A stretch of DNA of 64,000 nt from Candidatus Bathyarchaeota archaeon (GTDB taxonomy: Archaea; Thermoproteota; Bathyarchaeia; Bathyarchaeales; Bathycorpusculaceae): NCBI GenBank assembly GCA_026014745.1, contig JAOZHS010000001.1, forward strand, positions 744,001 to 808,000, in the 5' to 3' direction. This document shows, one piece after another, positions 33,484 to 41,623 of the stretch (position 1 is its first letter; every line of letters begins with the position of its first letter). Under the pieces are notes generated by a model that was not told the origin of the DNA, ran no database searches, and was given only the letters and a program-made list of their open reading frames with translations. A program made the translations under genes and the position numbers.

Positions 33484-34415
33484 CACTAACCGTCGGAACA
33501 AGAGGAAGCAAACTCGCCTTAGCCCAAACCAACCGCACGCTACAACAAATCAAACAACGCCGCCCCGACGTGGACTTCAAAATAAAAATCATCCACACCA
33601 TCGGCGACAAAGAACACGGCAAACCCCTGTTCACAATTGACTGTAAGGGCATCTTTGAGAAAGAAATTGACCAAGAAGTCGTTAGCGGCAAAATCGACCT
33701 TGCCGTGCACAGCCTAAAAGACGTGCCGATTGTCGAGCAGCAGACGGGCACGGTTCTAGCAGCAATTCCCAAACGAGACTCCCCTTGCGACGTGTTCATT
33801 TCTATGGGTAACGTGCCGCTTCAAGACCTACCAAAAGGCGCAGTCGTCGGCACCGGTAGCCTCCGTAGGCTCGCTGAAATCAAATATATCCGCCCCGACC
33901 TCGATGTGGAGCCCATCCGCGGAAACATAGACACCCGCATCGGCAAAGTCCGCAAAGGCGAACTCGCAGGCATAATCCTCGCCGAAGCAGGCTTAGAACG
34001 CATGGACATCACAGACGAAATTTCACAGCGCCTCCCGTTGGATCAGTTTCCCAACTCTGCTGGGCAAGGCGCAATTGCAGTTGTCGCCAAAGAAGGCAAC
34101 ACCCCAGTAATCGACATCGTCCGCTCAGTTGAGGATGCAGCGGCACGAGCTGAAATCACCGCCGAACGCGCACTTGTACTCAAACTGGAAGGCGGCTGCC
34201 GTGTCCCCATAGGCTCAGTGGCTCGCGCAGATGGCGATAATCTTTCGTTGTTTGGCTGCATCTTTTCTTTAACTAAACAGAAGAAGATTAGCGCCCAAGC
34301 TAAAGGCACCCTTAGTCAGGCTGAAGAGTTAGGCCGCATTGTCGGCGAAGACCTAATAGCGCAGGGTGCAAAAGACTTCGAGAAGGAATGGAGAGAAAAA
34401 TATGGCGTATGGTAA
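33480..34415 (+). CDS. hemC: Hydroxymethylbilane synthase
   Basis: A 311-residue HemC, polymerising four porphobilinogens. VHSLKDVPI holds the catalytic Asp81. TGSLRRLAEIKYIRPDL and GNIDTRIGKVRKGE bind the chain. Cys240 in LEGGCRVPIGS carries the dipyrromethane cofactor. The ATG overlaps the hemL stop (ATGA). The 3' end overlaps cobA by 14 bp. Confidence 0.97.
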   Translation: MTLTVGTRGSKLALAQTNRTLQQIKQRRPDVDFKIKIIHTIGDKEHGKPLFTIDCKGIFEKEIDQEVVSGKIDLAVHSLKDVPIVEQQTGTVLAAIPKRDSPCDVFISMGNVPLQDLPKGAVVGTGSLRRLAEIKYIRPDLDVEPIRGNIDTRIGKVRKGELAGIILAEAGLERMDITDEISQRLPLDQFPNSAGQGAIAVVAKEGNTPVIDIVRSVEDAAARAEITAERALVLKLEGGCRVPIGSVARADGDNLSLFGCIFSLTKQKKISAQAKGTLSQAEELGRIVGEDLIAQGAKDFEKEWREKYGVW

Positions 34416-35160
34416 AGTGTATCTTGTAGGCGCAGGCCCCGGCGACCCTCAACTGCTTACAATCAAAGCGGTCAAGGCGCTAAAAGAAGCCGATGTAGTA
34501 ATCTATGACCGTCTTGGCGTAGGCGTAGAAGTCCTCTGCTTAGCACCCGACAATGCAGAGCGAATCTTCGTGGGCAAACGCACTGGACTGCATGAGGTGC
34601 CACAGGACAAAATTACGGAACTCATCGTAGAGAAAGCCAAGCAGGGCGGCAACATCGTGCGCCTCAAAGGCGGCGACCCCTTCATATTTGGACGGGGCGG
34701 AGAAGAAGCCGAGGCGCTTGTTGAAGCAGGCATCGAATTCGAAATTATCCCAGGCATATCCTCCTCGGTTGCAGCTCCCATGTATGCAGGCATACCTTTG
34801 ACGCATCGTGACTTCGCAGCCTCCGTTGCCATAATCACTGGGCACCGCGCAGGTGACGCCGAGAAACCCGTAGACTGGGTTAAAATCGCAAACGCCGTCG
34901 ACACCATGGTCATCTTGATGGGTGTTGAATCACTCGAAGGCATAGTCTCCAAGTTGCTGGCGGGCGGGATTAGCAAAGACAAGCCTGTCGCCATGATCGA
35001 ATCAGGCACGCTTCCCAACCAACGCACCCTCATCGCAACCTTAGGCACAATCATCAAAGAAGCTGAAACCCAACAAATCAAACCCCCCAGTGTCATACTG
35101 ATCGGTGACGTTGCCAATTTAGGGAGAAAACTAGCATGGTTCAAAGCACCCCTAACTTAG
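34402..35160 (+). CDS. cobA: Uroporphyrinogen-III C-methyltransferase
   Basis: About 252 residues of tetrapyrrole methylase, making precorrin-2 from uroporphyrinogen III. VYLVGAGPGDPQLLTIKA, VRLKGGDPFIFGRGGEEAEA and EIIPGISSSVAAPMYAGIPL are SUMT signatures. I start at the ATG at 34402 (MAYGKVYLVG) behind GGAGAG; the frame is open upstream only inside hemC. Together with the downstream hemD it links the haem-like trunk to the corrin branch. Confidence 0.96.
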   Translation: MAYGKVYLVGAGPGDPQLLTIKAVKALKEADVVIYDRLGVGVEVLCLAPDNAERIFVGKRTGLHEVPQDKITELIVEKAKQGGNIVRLKGGDPFIFGRGGEEAEALVEAGIEFEIIPGISSSVAAPMYAGIPLTHRDFAASVAIITGHRAGDAEKPVDWVKIANAVDTMVILMGVESLEGIVSKLLAGGISKDKPVAMIESGTLPNQRTLIATLGTIIKEAETQQIKPPSVILIGDVANLGRKLAWFKAPLT

Positions 35161-35963
35161 CTGGCAAAACCGTTGCCCTCACCCGTCCAACGGGGCAGGC
35201 GCAGGAAGCAGGCGACCTCATCACCGCCATGGGCGGCGTCCCCTACTATATCCCCGCCATAGAAATCAAACCCCTCAGCAGCCCTGACGCACTCAAAAAA
35301 TTCGTAGCTGAACTCGCCGTTGGCAAAGTGGATTATGTTATGTTGATGAGCACCAATGGCGTGAAGTACATGTTTGAAGCCGCCGAATCCCTCGGTCTGT
35401 CAGCTCAACTGCGGACTGGGTTAGCTAAGGCTTATGTGATTGGGGTTGGTCCACGAACCGCCCAAGCCCTAACAGACACAGGCGTGCGGGTGGATTTGGT
35501 GCCTCAAAAATACAGCGGCGAAGGCTTACTTGAAGCCCTCCAAAACCGCGACCTAACGGGCAAAGTCATCCGCATCCCCCGAACCAGCAACGCCACACCC
35601 TTCCTTGCGGAGAAACTGCGGGAAAGAGGCGCCGATGTGGAGGAAATCTATGTTTACGAATCAGGCTTACCTGTCGATGAGGCGCTCAAAACCAAATTCT
35701 ACGAAGACCTCCAAAACGGAAAAATCAACGCCGTCGTGTTTGGCAGCGGTTTGAGCGCAAAAAACATCTTCACGATGCTCACCGAAAAAGCCCCCATGGA
35801 TACGCTCCGCGGCATATTTGCTGCAAAAGTCGCCGTCGTCGCGATTGGACCCACCACCGCTGAAGCCCTAAAAGAACTCAACGTAAAAGTCGATGTGATC
35901 CCCGAAGATTACCTCTTCGAGAAAGCCCTCTCAGCACTTGCACAATACTGGGCAAATCGCTAA
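35136..35963 (+). CDS. hemD: Uroporphyrinogen-III synthase
   Basis: A 275-residue HemD, cyclising hydroxymethylbilane with inversion of ring D. The family is poorly conserved. Supporting signs are VALTRPTGQAQE at the N-terminus, VDYVMLMSTNGVKYMFEAAE, and VVFGSGLSAKNIF with AIGPTTAEALKELNVKVDV near the end. The ATG lies behind AGGGAGAAAA, and the gene overlaps cobA by 25 bp. It is the last gene of the rightward arm. Confidence 0.9.
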   Translation: MVQSTPNLAGKTVALTRPTGQAQEAGDLITAMGGVPYYIPAIEIKPLSSPDALKKFVAELAVGKVDYVMLMSTNGVKYMFEAAESLGLSAQLRTGLAKAYVIGVGPRTAQALTDTGVRVDLVPQKYSGEGLLEALQNRDLTGKVIRIPRTSNATPFLAEKLRERGADVEEIYVYESGLPVDEALKTKFYEDLQNGKINAVVFGSGLSAKNIFTMLTEKAPMDTLRGIFAAKVAVVAIGPTTAEALKELNVKVDVIPEDYLFEKALSALAQYWANR

Positions 35964-36008
35964 TTCTTTTCGATGGCTTTTGTTGTGTGCTGTTGGCTGA
36001 AAAGCCCG

Positions 36009-36076
36009 CCCACCCTATTAGGTTCCTAATATCCAAACCATGCAGAAACCTAAGAGGGGTAGGTCAGTATTGACTG
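36009..36076 (+). repeat. Dispersed palindromic repeat, copy C
   Basis: Contains AGGTTCCTAATATCCAAACC, then ATGCAGAAA, then CCTAAGAGGGGTAGGTC and AGTATTGAC. Its reverse complement shares CTACCCCTCTTAGG and TTTCTGCAT with copy D. It also shares TGCATGGTTTGGATATTAG with the second half of copy D. It lies in the gap after hemD. Confidence 0.7.
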
Positions 36077-36210
36077 AAAACCGCGTCAGTAGTATGTTGA
36101 AAATCTGTGGTTTACGGTGTGGTTGTGTTTGCACAGCCACTTACGTTTAAACAGGCATTTTCTCACCCAATACGTAACAAGATGAATCGGCTTCTGTGGA
36201 GGTGGATTAG

Positions 36211-36417
36211 TTGGAGTCAGCAGAGAAGAGTGGCAAAGTAAAAATGACTTTTGAGGTTGAAATTAATCAGGCTGCCCTTGAACTCATCAAACAAAACATG
36301 GAGAATATGTCTGAGGTTGCGACTCAGGGCATGCAGGCGTGGCGGGAAAACCGCGACCGCGCGGGCAAATCAGGCTACAGCCACACACATCCGCACGAAC
36401 ACCCTGGTCACGAGTAG
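36211..36417 (+). CDS. Small protein with His-rich tail, 68 aa
   Basis: A 68-residue protein with a helical body (MTFEVEINQAALELIKQNME) and a C-terminal tail holding five His residues (GYSHTHPHEHPGHE), which could bind nickel, cobalt or zinc. Start is TTG at 36211, behind an excellent GGAGGTG. Unknown family. A metal-binding role would fit near the cobalt-dependent cluster, but it is separated from it by copy C of the repeat and 247 bp. Confidence 0.6.
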   Translation: MESAEKSGKVKMTFEVEINQAALELIKQNMENMSEVATQGMQAWRENRDRAGKSGYSHTHPHEHPGHE

Positions 36418-36423
36418 CTTCTT

Positions 36424-37200
36424 TTAGAGTTTCCCTAAGCTGAAGGGTGGCTCATCTGCTATTGAAGCGTAAACCTGTGCGGCTGCTTGTTCTTGTTCTT
36501 TGGTGCCCGAGATGGCTATCCAGCATGCGCCTTCGGCTCCAAAAACGCCGCCCGCAGCAACCAACTCCGCATCCACTCCGCATAAGAGTTTGAAGGCTTC
36601 GAGTTCCGTGAACACCTCGCCAATCAACGGCATAAACCTATAACCGGAAGCGCCGGGCTCATTTAGTTTGGCGGCTATTGTTTGCATGTCGAGGTTGACT
36701 CGTTTCTCAAGCCCCACGGACACTATCAATTTGACTCGGCGTCCCACCACGGCAGGCAAAGACAATCCCACCGTACCCGCTTTGGGATGACCAATCAAGA
36801 CGCCTGCCTCATGGCGCTCCAAATCCACGGCGTTAGCGCCCTTAACGATGACGTCGCCTTCCCGCATTGAGCCCACTACGTCAGCGATGGTTTTTCCCCG
36901 TTGCCACTCGCCCTTCATGAGGACGACGTCGCCTGGGAATTGGCTTTCATCAATTAAGCGTCCTTCGTTGCCGACTTTTTTGTTGCTGGGCGGTGGGGTG
37001 ATGCCTCGGAAGAAGCGGCGGGCAGAAAAGTCAGTTATGCCTTGTTGGGTTAGGATTTCTTGGGCTAAGTAGCCGTTGGTTGTCCCTGCGATAATGACTA
37101 AGATGCCGCTTTTTAGCGTTGACTGGATGGCTGGGTGCTTGGTGAGGGCTTTGGCGATTAAGCGTTTGCCCATGGAGGGTGTTAAGAGGAATTGTTTCAT
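36424..37200 (-). CDS. Conserved-looking hypothetical protein, 258 aa
   Basis: A 258-residue soluble protein. The N-terminus KQFLLTPSMGKRLIAKAL is followed by GILVIIAGTTNGYLAQEIL, a Rossmann-like strand-turn-helix, then MREGDVIVKGANAVDLERHE and LSLPAVVGRRVKLIVSVGLE. It looks like an ancient conserved protein, but I cannot name a family. I start at the ATG at 37200, behind AAAGGAG, since the longer frame to 37236 lacks a ribosome site. It is convergent with the small His-rich gene. Confidence 0.7.
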   Translation of the reverse strand: MKQFLLTPSMGKRLIAKALTKHPAIQSTLKSGILVIIAGTTNGYLAQEILTQQGITDFSARRFFRGITPPPSNKKVGNEGRLIDESQFPGDVVLMKGEWQRGKTIADVVGSMREGDVIVKGANAVDLERHEAGVLIGHPKAGTVGLSLPAVVGRRVKLIVSVGLEKRVNLDMQTIAAKLNEPGASGYRFMPLIGEVFTELEAFKLLCGVDAELVAAGGVFGAEGACWIAISGTKEQEQAAAQVYASIADEPPFSLGKL

Positions 37201-37478
37201 TGTGTAAAGCTCCTTTATACACTTCTTGAAAAGCAAAATTCAGCTTAATAACTTATGTCATAATGAAAGGTGAATGAGGCTTTCTCTGGTTGTACTTTTA
37301 GAGCTGACGCGTGGTTTCCATGTTATTGATACCCACTGAAATAATCCGACCGCCCTTAAATATAACAAAATAAGCTTCAACGATGGCTCCACTGACAAGT
37401 AGGACAGAATGTCAATAAAAATCGGGGTGTATTTGACTGGTGGATAATAATTTATGTTGAGGGTATGCCCTGACGGAA

Positions 37479-37507
37479 AAAATAATAAAAAATAAAAAAG
37501 AAATTTT
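37479..37507 (-). terminator. T-rich terminator of the CxxC protein gene
   Basis: On the minus strand this reads as several runs of T separated by single bases, starting about 30 bp after the stop of the gene at 37537. Upstream (37201-37478) I see no gene, only TATA-like AT-rich DNA near 37355. Confidence 0.4.
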
Positions 37508-37536
37508 AAGACTAAGTAAAGATAAAGCCGTTAAGC

Positions 37537-37680
37537 TTAGTATCTTCTTGGTGGTCTTCGTTTAGAGTAGCATTCTCGGCAGTAAACTGGCCGTGTGCCG
37601 TCTGGTTTGAAAGGAACTTCACATTCTTTTCCGCAGTCGGCGCAGGTTGCCTTGTGCATTTCTCTGTTGCCATATGACAT
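37537..37680 (-). CDS. Small CxxC zinc-ribbon protein, 47 aa
   Basis: A 47-residue protein with two CxxC pairs: Cys13/Cys16 (ATCADCGKE) and Cys34/Cys37 (VYCRECYSK), 17 residues apart, with a basic RRPPRRY end. This is the CxxC-x17-CxxC family, common in archaea and bacteria and often linked to ribosome or RNA binding. The ATG at 37680 has GGAG upstream. T-rich DNA follows the stop. Confidence 0.85.
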   Translation of the reverse strand: MSYGNREMHKATCADCGKECEVPFKPDGTRPVYCRECYSKRRPPRRY

Positions 37681-37957
37681 TTTCTATATTCAACTCCTAC
37701 TAGATTGGCTGTGCAAAAATTACTTTTCACACATTGCCACCCCTCATACATAGGGTCGCTACTTATAAATTGCGTGCTTACCAAAACACAAAACCCCAAT
37801 AGACCAACGCCACCACAATATAAGCAAAAACCCGAAAAGCTTCCATGTTTGATAGTCAGACTAATATAGGGTAAGGAACAATATACGTTCACTTATTTGA
37901 AAGGTAGGAAACAGCAATCTTTGCTTTCTGAGGCTTTCAACAAGTGAGAGAAGAACT

Positions 37958-38602
37958 TTGAGACAGAAAAAATCCACCTTAGGCGAGCACCTCGCTTTGT
38001 TATCAGTAAAGTACAGTATTTATCCCAATGAAGTCTTCCAAGCACTCCTTCACGCAAGCAAAAATGACCGCGCAGTCTGCGGCGGCTTAACGGTGGAGTA
38101 CCGAGGCAAAGTTAAAAACGAAACAATCTTTCTAATCACAAAAAACAATGATGTGGTCGCCCAATTCCGCGTAGACGACGAATTTTTGCTCCGTAAAGAC
38201 AACCCCTTTGAATCTTGGATGAGCACCGACAAAATCCGTAAAAAAATCGCTAAACAAAACACCGAAGCCATCTACAGCCAAATCAATGATCTGCGCGCGG
38301 GCATGAAACACGTAAACGTCAAAGCCACAGTCTTTGAGATTCCTAAACCTGCACAGGTTCACACACAATTCGGCAACAGCGTCATGGTGGTTAACGCTGT
38401 AATCGGAGATGAAACTGGCAAAATCAAGCTCTGCCTCTGGGAAAGCCAAATTGGCGCCATATCCATCGGGGACAGCATCGAAATCAAGAACTCGCAGGTC
38501 TGTGTTTTCCGAGGCGAAAGGCAACTGCGGTTGGGCAAAAATGGTACCTTGAGCACCTTGGCAAGACCTAAACCTCAATTGGCAACCGCCACGATAAGAT
38601 AA
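37958..38602 (+). CDS. Single-stranded-DNA-binding OB-fold protein (SSB/RPA-like)
   Basis: A 214-residue protein. Residues about 105-210 form an OB fold: AGMKHVNVKATVFEIPKPAQ, GNSVMVVNAVIGDETGKIKL, LWESQIGAISIGDSIEIKNS and VFRGERQLRLGKNGTLSTL. The last is typical of archaeal SSB/RPA OB domains. The N-terminal 100 residues (helical, then VDDEFLLRKDNPFESWMS) form a separate domain. It should bind single-stranded DNA during replication or repair. Start TTG at 37958 after GAGAGAAG. Confidence 0.85.
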   Translation: MRQKKSTLGEHLALLSVKYSIYPNEVFQALLHASKNDRAVCGGLTVEYRGKVKNETIFLITKNNDVVAQFRVDDEFLLRKDNPFESWMSTDKIRKKIAKQNTEAIYSQINDLRAGMKHVNVKATVFEIPKPAQVHTQFGNSVMVVNAVIGDETGKIKLCLWESQIGAISIGDSIEIKNSQVCVFRGERQLRLGKNGTLSTLARPKPQLATATIR

Positions 38603-38739
38603 TTCCTAAGAGCCTATTTTATACTTTAATAACGGGGTTATCTGAGCGGATTAGCCGCAAATGTTCACTCTAATTAAGGCAAAATCATTTATGCCAAAGA
38701 AACATTGTGTTTTTCAAGCTTGGGGAAAAGGGAAGACAC

Positions 38740-39465
38740 GTGAAAACGGGGGCACCCACAAAGGAACTTTCGATTCTGCTGCCAGCATACAATGAAGCCG
38801 TGCAAATCAAAAAATGCATTCAAACCGTGGAAGCCGCCGTTAAAACCTTCTCAAAATCCTATGAAATAATCGTCTCCGAGGACGGCAGCACCGACGGCAC
38901 CGACACCATAGTCGCGGAAATGGCAAATACTAACCCCAACTTGGTTCTGCTTCACTCACCTGCGAGGTTGGGCAAAGGCAGAGGCATCAAAAACGCGCTA
39001 CGTCACTCCAAGGGACGATACATCACATTCATGGACGTAGACTTAGCCACGGACCTCGCATGCTTACCCGAACTCCTGCGCGCCGTCAAACGCAACGGCG
39101 GCATGGCAATCGGCTCACGCCACATAAAAGGCGCCTCAGTCAACCGCCGCCCAACCCGAACCCTATTCAGCTTAACCTACAACCTCTTTGTAAGGCTCCT
39201 CTTCATGGACGGTATCCATGATCATCAATGCGGCTTCAAAATGATGAGTCGACCCGTTGCGCAGGCAGTGCTGGAGCTTTCCAAGTCTGATGGCTACTTT
39301 TTTGACACTGAAATGATTGTGCGCTGCAAAAACCTTGGGTTCCCCGTAGAAGAGGTACCTGTGAATTGGACAGAGAAAAATAAGGGCGGCTCCAAAGTGA
39401 ATCCCGTACGGGACTCCAAAAAAATCGGGCTAGACATGATTGCATTTAGGCTTAACCTAGCCTAA
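38740..39465 (+). CDS. Family 2 glycosyltransferase, dolichyl-phosphate-sugar synthase-like
   Basis: About 241 residues. ELSILLPAYNEAVQIK begins the GT-A fold. EIIVSEDGSTDGTDTIV and the DxD motif in FMDVDLATDL bind the nucleotide-sugar and metal; DHQCGFKMMSRPVAQAVLEL is the acceptor region. It resembles polyprenyl-phosphate glycosyltransferases without a C-terminal membrane domain. Likely role: sugar transfer to a lipid carrier for N-glycosylation. I use the GTG at 38740 after AAGGGAAG; a GTG at 38707 is also open. Confidence 0.9.
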   Translation: MKTGAPTKELSILLPAYNEAVQIKKCIQTVEAAVKTFSKSYEIIVSEDGSTDGTDTIVAEMANTNPNLVLLHSPARLGKGRGIKNALRHSKGRYITFMDVDLATDLACLPELLRAVKRNGGMAIGSRHIKGASVNRRPTRTLFSLTYNLFVRLLFMDGIHDHQCGFKMMSRPVAQAVLELSKSDGYFFDTEMIVRCKNLGFPVEEVPVNWTEKNKGGSKVNPVRDSKKIGLDMIAFRLNLA

Positions 39466-39500
39466 GAAAACCAAAATGCGGGCAAGAAAGCTTTCTAAGG

Positions 39501-40238
39501 TTACCATTTTCCGCCTGCGCCACCGCCGCCAGAGCGTCCCCCGCGGTATGCGCTACGACCAAATATAGGAACAAATATGCCCAACACTGCTAAAACCACA
39601 ATTAACCATAGCGGCATGCCATAGAAGTACCAATCCCAGAACGGCTGTTGCGTTGGCTCAGGGCTGCTGTCTGCTTCGTAATAGTAGTATCCTCTTACAG
39701 GCAGATTATTAGGTTGATTGCTAACAGGAATCTGTTCACCTAACGCGACAACGGTGTCGTATAGTCCTTGGCCGAAGTCTCCGTTTTGGAATGCGGGCAC
39801 CAGATATTGCTGCGCGATGAGGTTGCTTTCTATGTCGGTTATGTCTCCTTCTAAACCGTAGCCCACCTCGATACGCCACTGCTGCTCCTCAAACGCCACC
39901 AACAACAAGATGCCATTATCTTTGCCGCTTTTACCAATCCCCGTTTGCGTTCCATCATAAACGTCGAGGGGTTCTTGGTTGAAAACGTAAACGCCCAACT
40001 TGACGATGTCGTTGATTTCCTGCCCCGAATCATCCTTAATGCCGTGACCGTAAAGTGAAGGAAAAACGGCAACTACAATTTCGGCGCTACAATTTTCGTC
40101 GATGATTTGAGCGTAGTATTCGATGGAGTCTATCCAGTCTTGCTCAACGTATTGTGCGTTGCTTGTCGGAATTACAAAGAGCGTTGGGGTAAGGAGGAGA
40201 ACAACAATGAGAAGGGTGCAGCCGCGTTTTTTCTGCAA
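39501..40238 (-). CDS. TPM-domain protein, secreted and membrane-anchored
   Basis: A 245-residue protein. It has a signal-like segment (about 6-27, TLLIVVLLLTPTLFVIPT), a TPM domain (SAEIVVAVFPSLYGHG, DNGILLLVAFEEQQWRIEVG, QQYLVPAFQNGDFGQGLYDT), and then a second hydrophobic helix (PLWLIVVLAVLGIFVPIF). The end is a glycine-rich tail (GGRSGGGGAGGKW). This layout matches YgcG-type proteins that pair with LemA. It is transcribed with the lemA gene 21 bp upstream. TPM domains are linked to repair of photodamage or to membrane protein quality control; exact function unknown. Confidence 0.9.
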   Translation of the reverse strand: MQKKRGCTLLIVVLLLTPTLFVIPTSNAQYVEQDWIDSIEYYAQIIDENCSAEIVVAVFPSLYGHGIKDDSGQEINDIVKLGVYVFNQEPLDVYDGTQTGIGKSGKDNGILLLVAFEEQQWRIEVGYGLEGDITDIESNLIAQQYLVPAFQNGDFGQGLYDTVVALGEQIPVSNQPNNLPVRGYYYYEADSSPEPTQQPFWDWYFYGMPLWLIVVLAVLGIFVPIFGRSAYRGGRSGGGGAGGKW

Positions 40239-40259
40239 TTGCCTATGCTACCTCGAGGG

Positions 40260-40841
40260 TTAGAGGTTGACAGGGGGTACCTCGGTTGCGCCTACCTGCG
40301 CTTGGAAATAGGTTTTGGCGTCAAATCCCCAGCCTGCTGCCCAAAGATTTGCAGGGAACACGTTGATGGCGGTGTTGTAGTCTCGGACGGCGTCGTTGAA
40401 GCGCATGCGTTCGGTTGAGATGCGGTTTTCTGTGCCTTCCAACGTAATCATTAAAGACTGGATTACGGTGCTGGATTGCAGGTCAGGGTAATTCTCGAAA
40501 GTAACCACAAGGTTGGAAACTCCGGATTCCATGGCTGCGGTGGCGTTGTTTATGGCGTCTAGGTTTCCTCCTGCCGCCGCAGTCATCCATTGACTTCTCA
40601 GTGCAGTTACATTCTGCAGAATGGAGCCCTCATAGGTTATGTAGGCTCTTGCGGCGTCCACGATGTTGGGAATCAAATCGTACCTGCGTTGAAGCTCTTG
40701 CTCTACCTGCGCCCACTGCGACTCAGCGTTCGCATTCAAACCTACAATGTTGTTATACGTCGAGAAATAAAGCGCTGCAAACGACGCAGCAATCACAATT
40801 ACAATTAGCGCTACAACTGCCGCTATAATTTTTCCCTTCAA
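40260..40841 (-). CDS. lemA: LemA family protein
   Basis: A 193-residue protein with an N-terminal signal anchor (AAVVALIVIVIAASFAALYF), then the LemA helical bundle: YNNIVGLNANAESQWAQVEQ, YDLIPNIVDAARAYITYE, and NRISTERMRFNDAVRDYNTAINVFP. The last is the defining C-terminal LemA motif. The protein should face outside. It is paired with a TPM protein, as in many bacteria and archaea. Role in envelope stress or protein secretion is inferred from family context. Confidence 0.95.
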   Translation of the reverse strand: MKGKIIAAVVALIVIVIAASFAALYFSTYNNIVGLNANAESQWAQVEQELQRRYDLIPNIVDAARAYITYEGSILQNVTALRSQWMTAAAGGNLDAINNATAAMESGVSNLVVTFENYPDLQSSTVIQSLMITLEGTENRISTERMRFNDAVRDYNTAINVFPANLWAAGWGFDAKTYFQAQVGATEVPPVNL

Positions 40842-40947
40842 TTCAAACCCCTATCAGCCAAATCAAAAATCACCAATATATCCCTTACGTGAAGGGCAAA
40901 CTAAACAACGCAAAACCTTTTTTTGCAGATAAATAGACAGCCCTTAT

Positions 40948-41613
40948 TCAGCGACTGCTAAATTTTCTTACCATCCGTCTCAAACGCAGAACTTGCTGTT
41001 CCATGTTAAGCCACGGCGGCACAGATTGACCATGCGGCGAACAATGCCCCTCCACAATGGCTTTACAGACTGCCTCCACAGTGGGTGCCTCAGCCTCAAT
41101 TATGGTGTAGCCAAAACCGATTTGAGGACCATAATGCGCATCTGTACCTGCCACGCGCGAAAGATTTAGCCGCTCTGCAGCCTCTTGAGCTTTTTTGATG
41201 CTGTTTTTGAAAGGAAACGCACGTGCATTAATCACTTCAATGGCGTCGAAGCTTGCACAGACGTGATCACGAAGGCACCCCTTAAAGTAAACATAAGGAT
41301 GACAAGCGATGGCGACTCCGCCTGCGGCGTGAATTTTCTCGACGGTTGCGACGGCGCTTAAACCCCGGGGGATAAGTTCTGAGACGTTTAGGGCTACGAT
41401 GTGGCCGTCGCTACTGGAGACCTCCATGCCTGGGAGGATGAAAAATTCGGGGTGGTCTTTTGCGATTTGATAGGCGCCTGCGAGGTGGTTGTGGTCGGTG
41501 ACGGCGACCGCGTTTAAGCCCCTTTTTTTAGCGTAAAAAATGAGTTCTTTAGGCGTTATAAGGGAATCTTTGGAGTAGGTGGTGTGTACGTGTAGGTCAG
41601 CGATAATCTGCAT
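40948..41613 (-). CDS. PHP-domain metal-dependent phosphoesterase
   Basis: About 221 residues of the PHP superfamily. DLHVHTTYSKDS, VTDHNHLAG, LPGMEVSSSDGHIVAL, CHPY and GTDAHYG supply the His/Asp cluster that binds two or three metals. It could be a histidinol-phosphatase-like enzyme, a nucleotide phosphodiesterase or a tRNA-linked enzyme; specificity cannot be read. I start at the ATG at 41613 behind TAGGAGCAG, although the frame extends to 41850 within metG. It is the second gene of an operon with metG. Confidence 0.9.
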   Translation of the reverse strand: MQIIADLHVHTTYSKDSLITPKELIFYAKKRGLNAVAVTDHNHLAGAYQIAKDHPEFFILPGMEVSSSDGHIVALNVSELIPRGLSAVATVEKIHAAGGVAIACHPYVYFKGCLRDHVCASFDAIEVINARAFPFKNSIKKAQEAAERLNLSRVAGTDAHYGPQIGFGYTIIEAEAPTVEAVCKAIVEGHCSPHGQSVPPWLNMEQQVLRLRRMVRKFSSR

Positions 41614-41623
41614 CTTTCTGCTC

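Noticed and set aside
37512-37892. 126-codon leftward frame over the CxxC protein
   Set aside because: The other frame encodes a clear CxxC-x17-CxxC protein with a ribosome site, so this one is a shadow.
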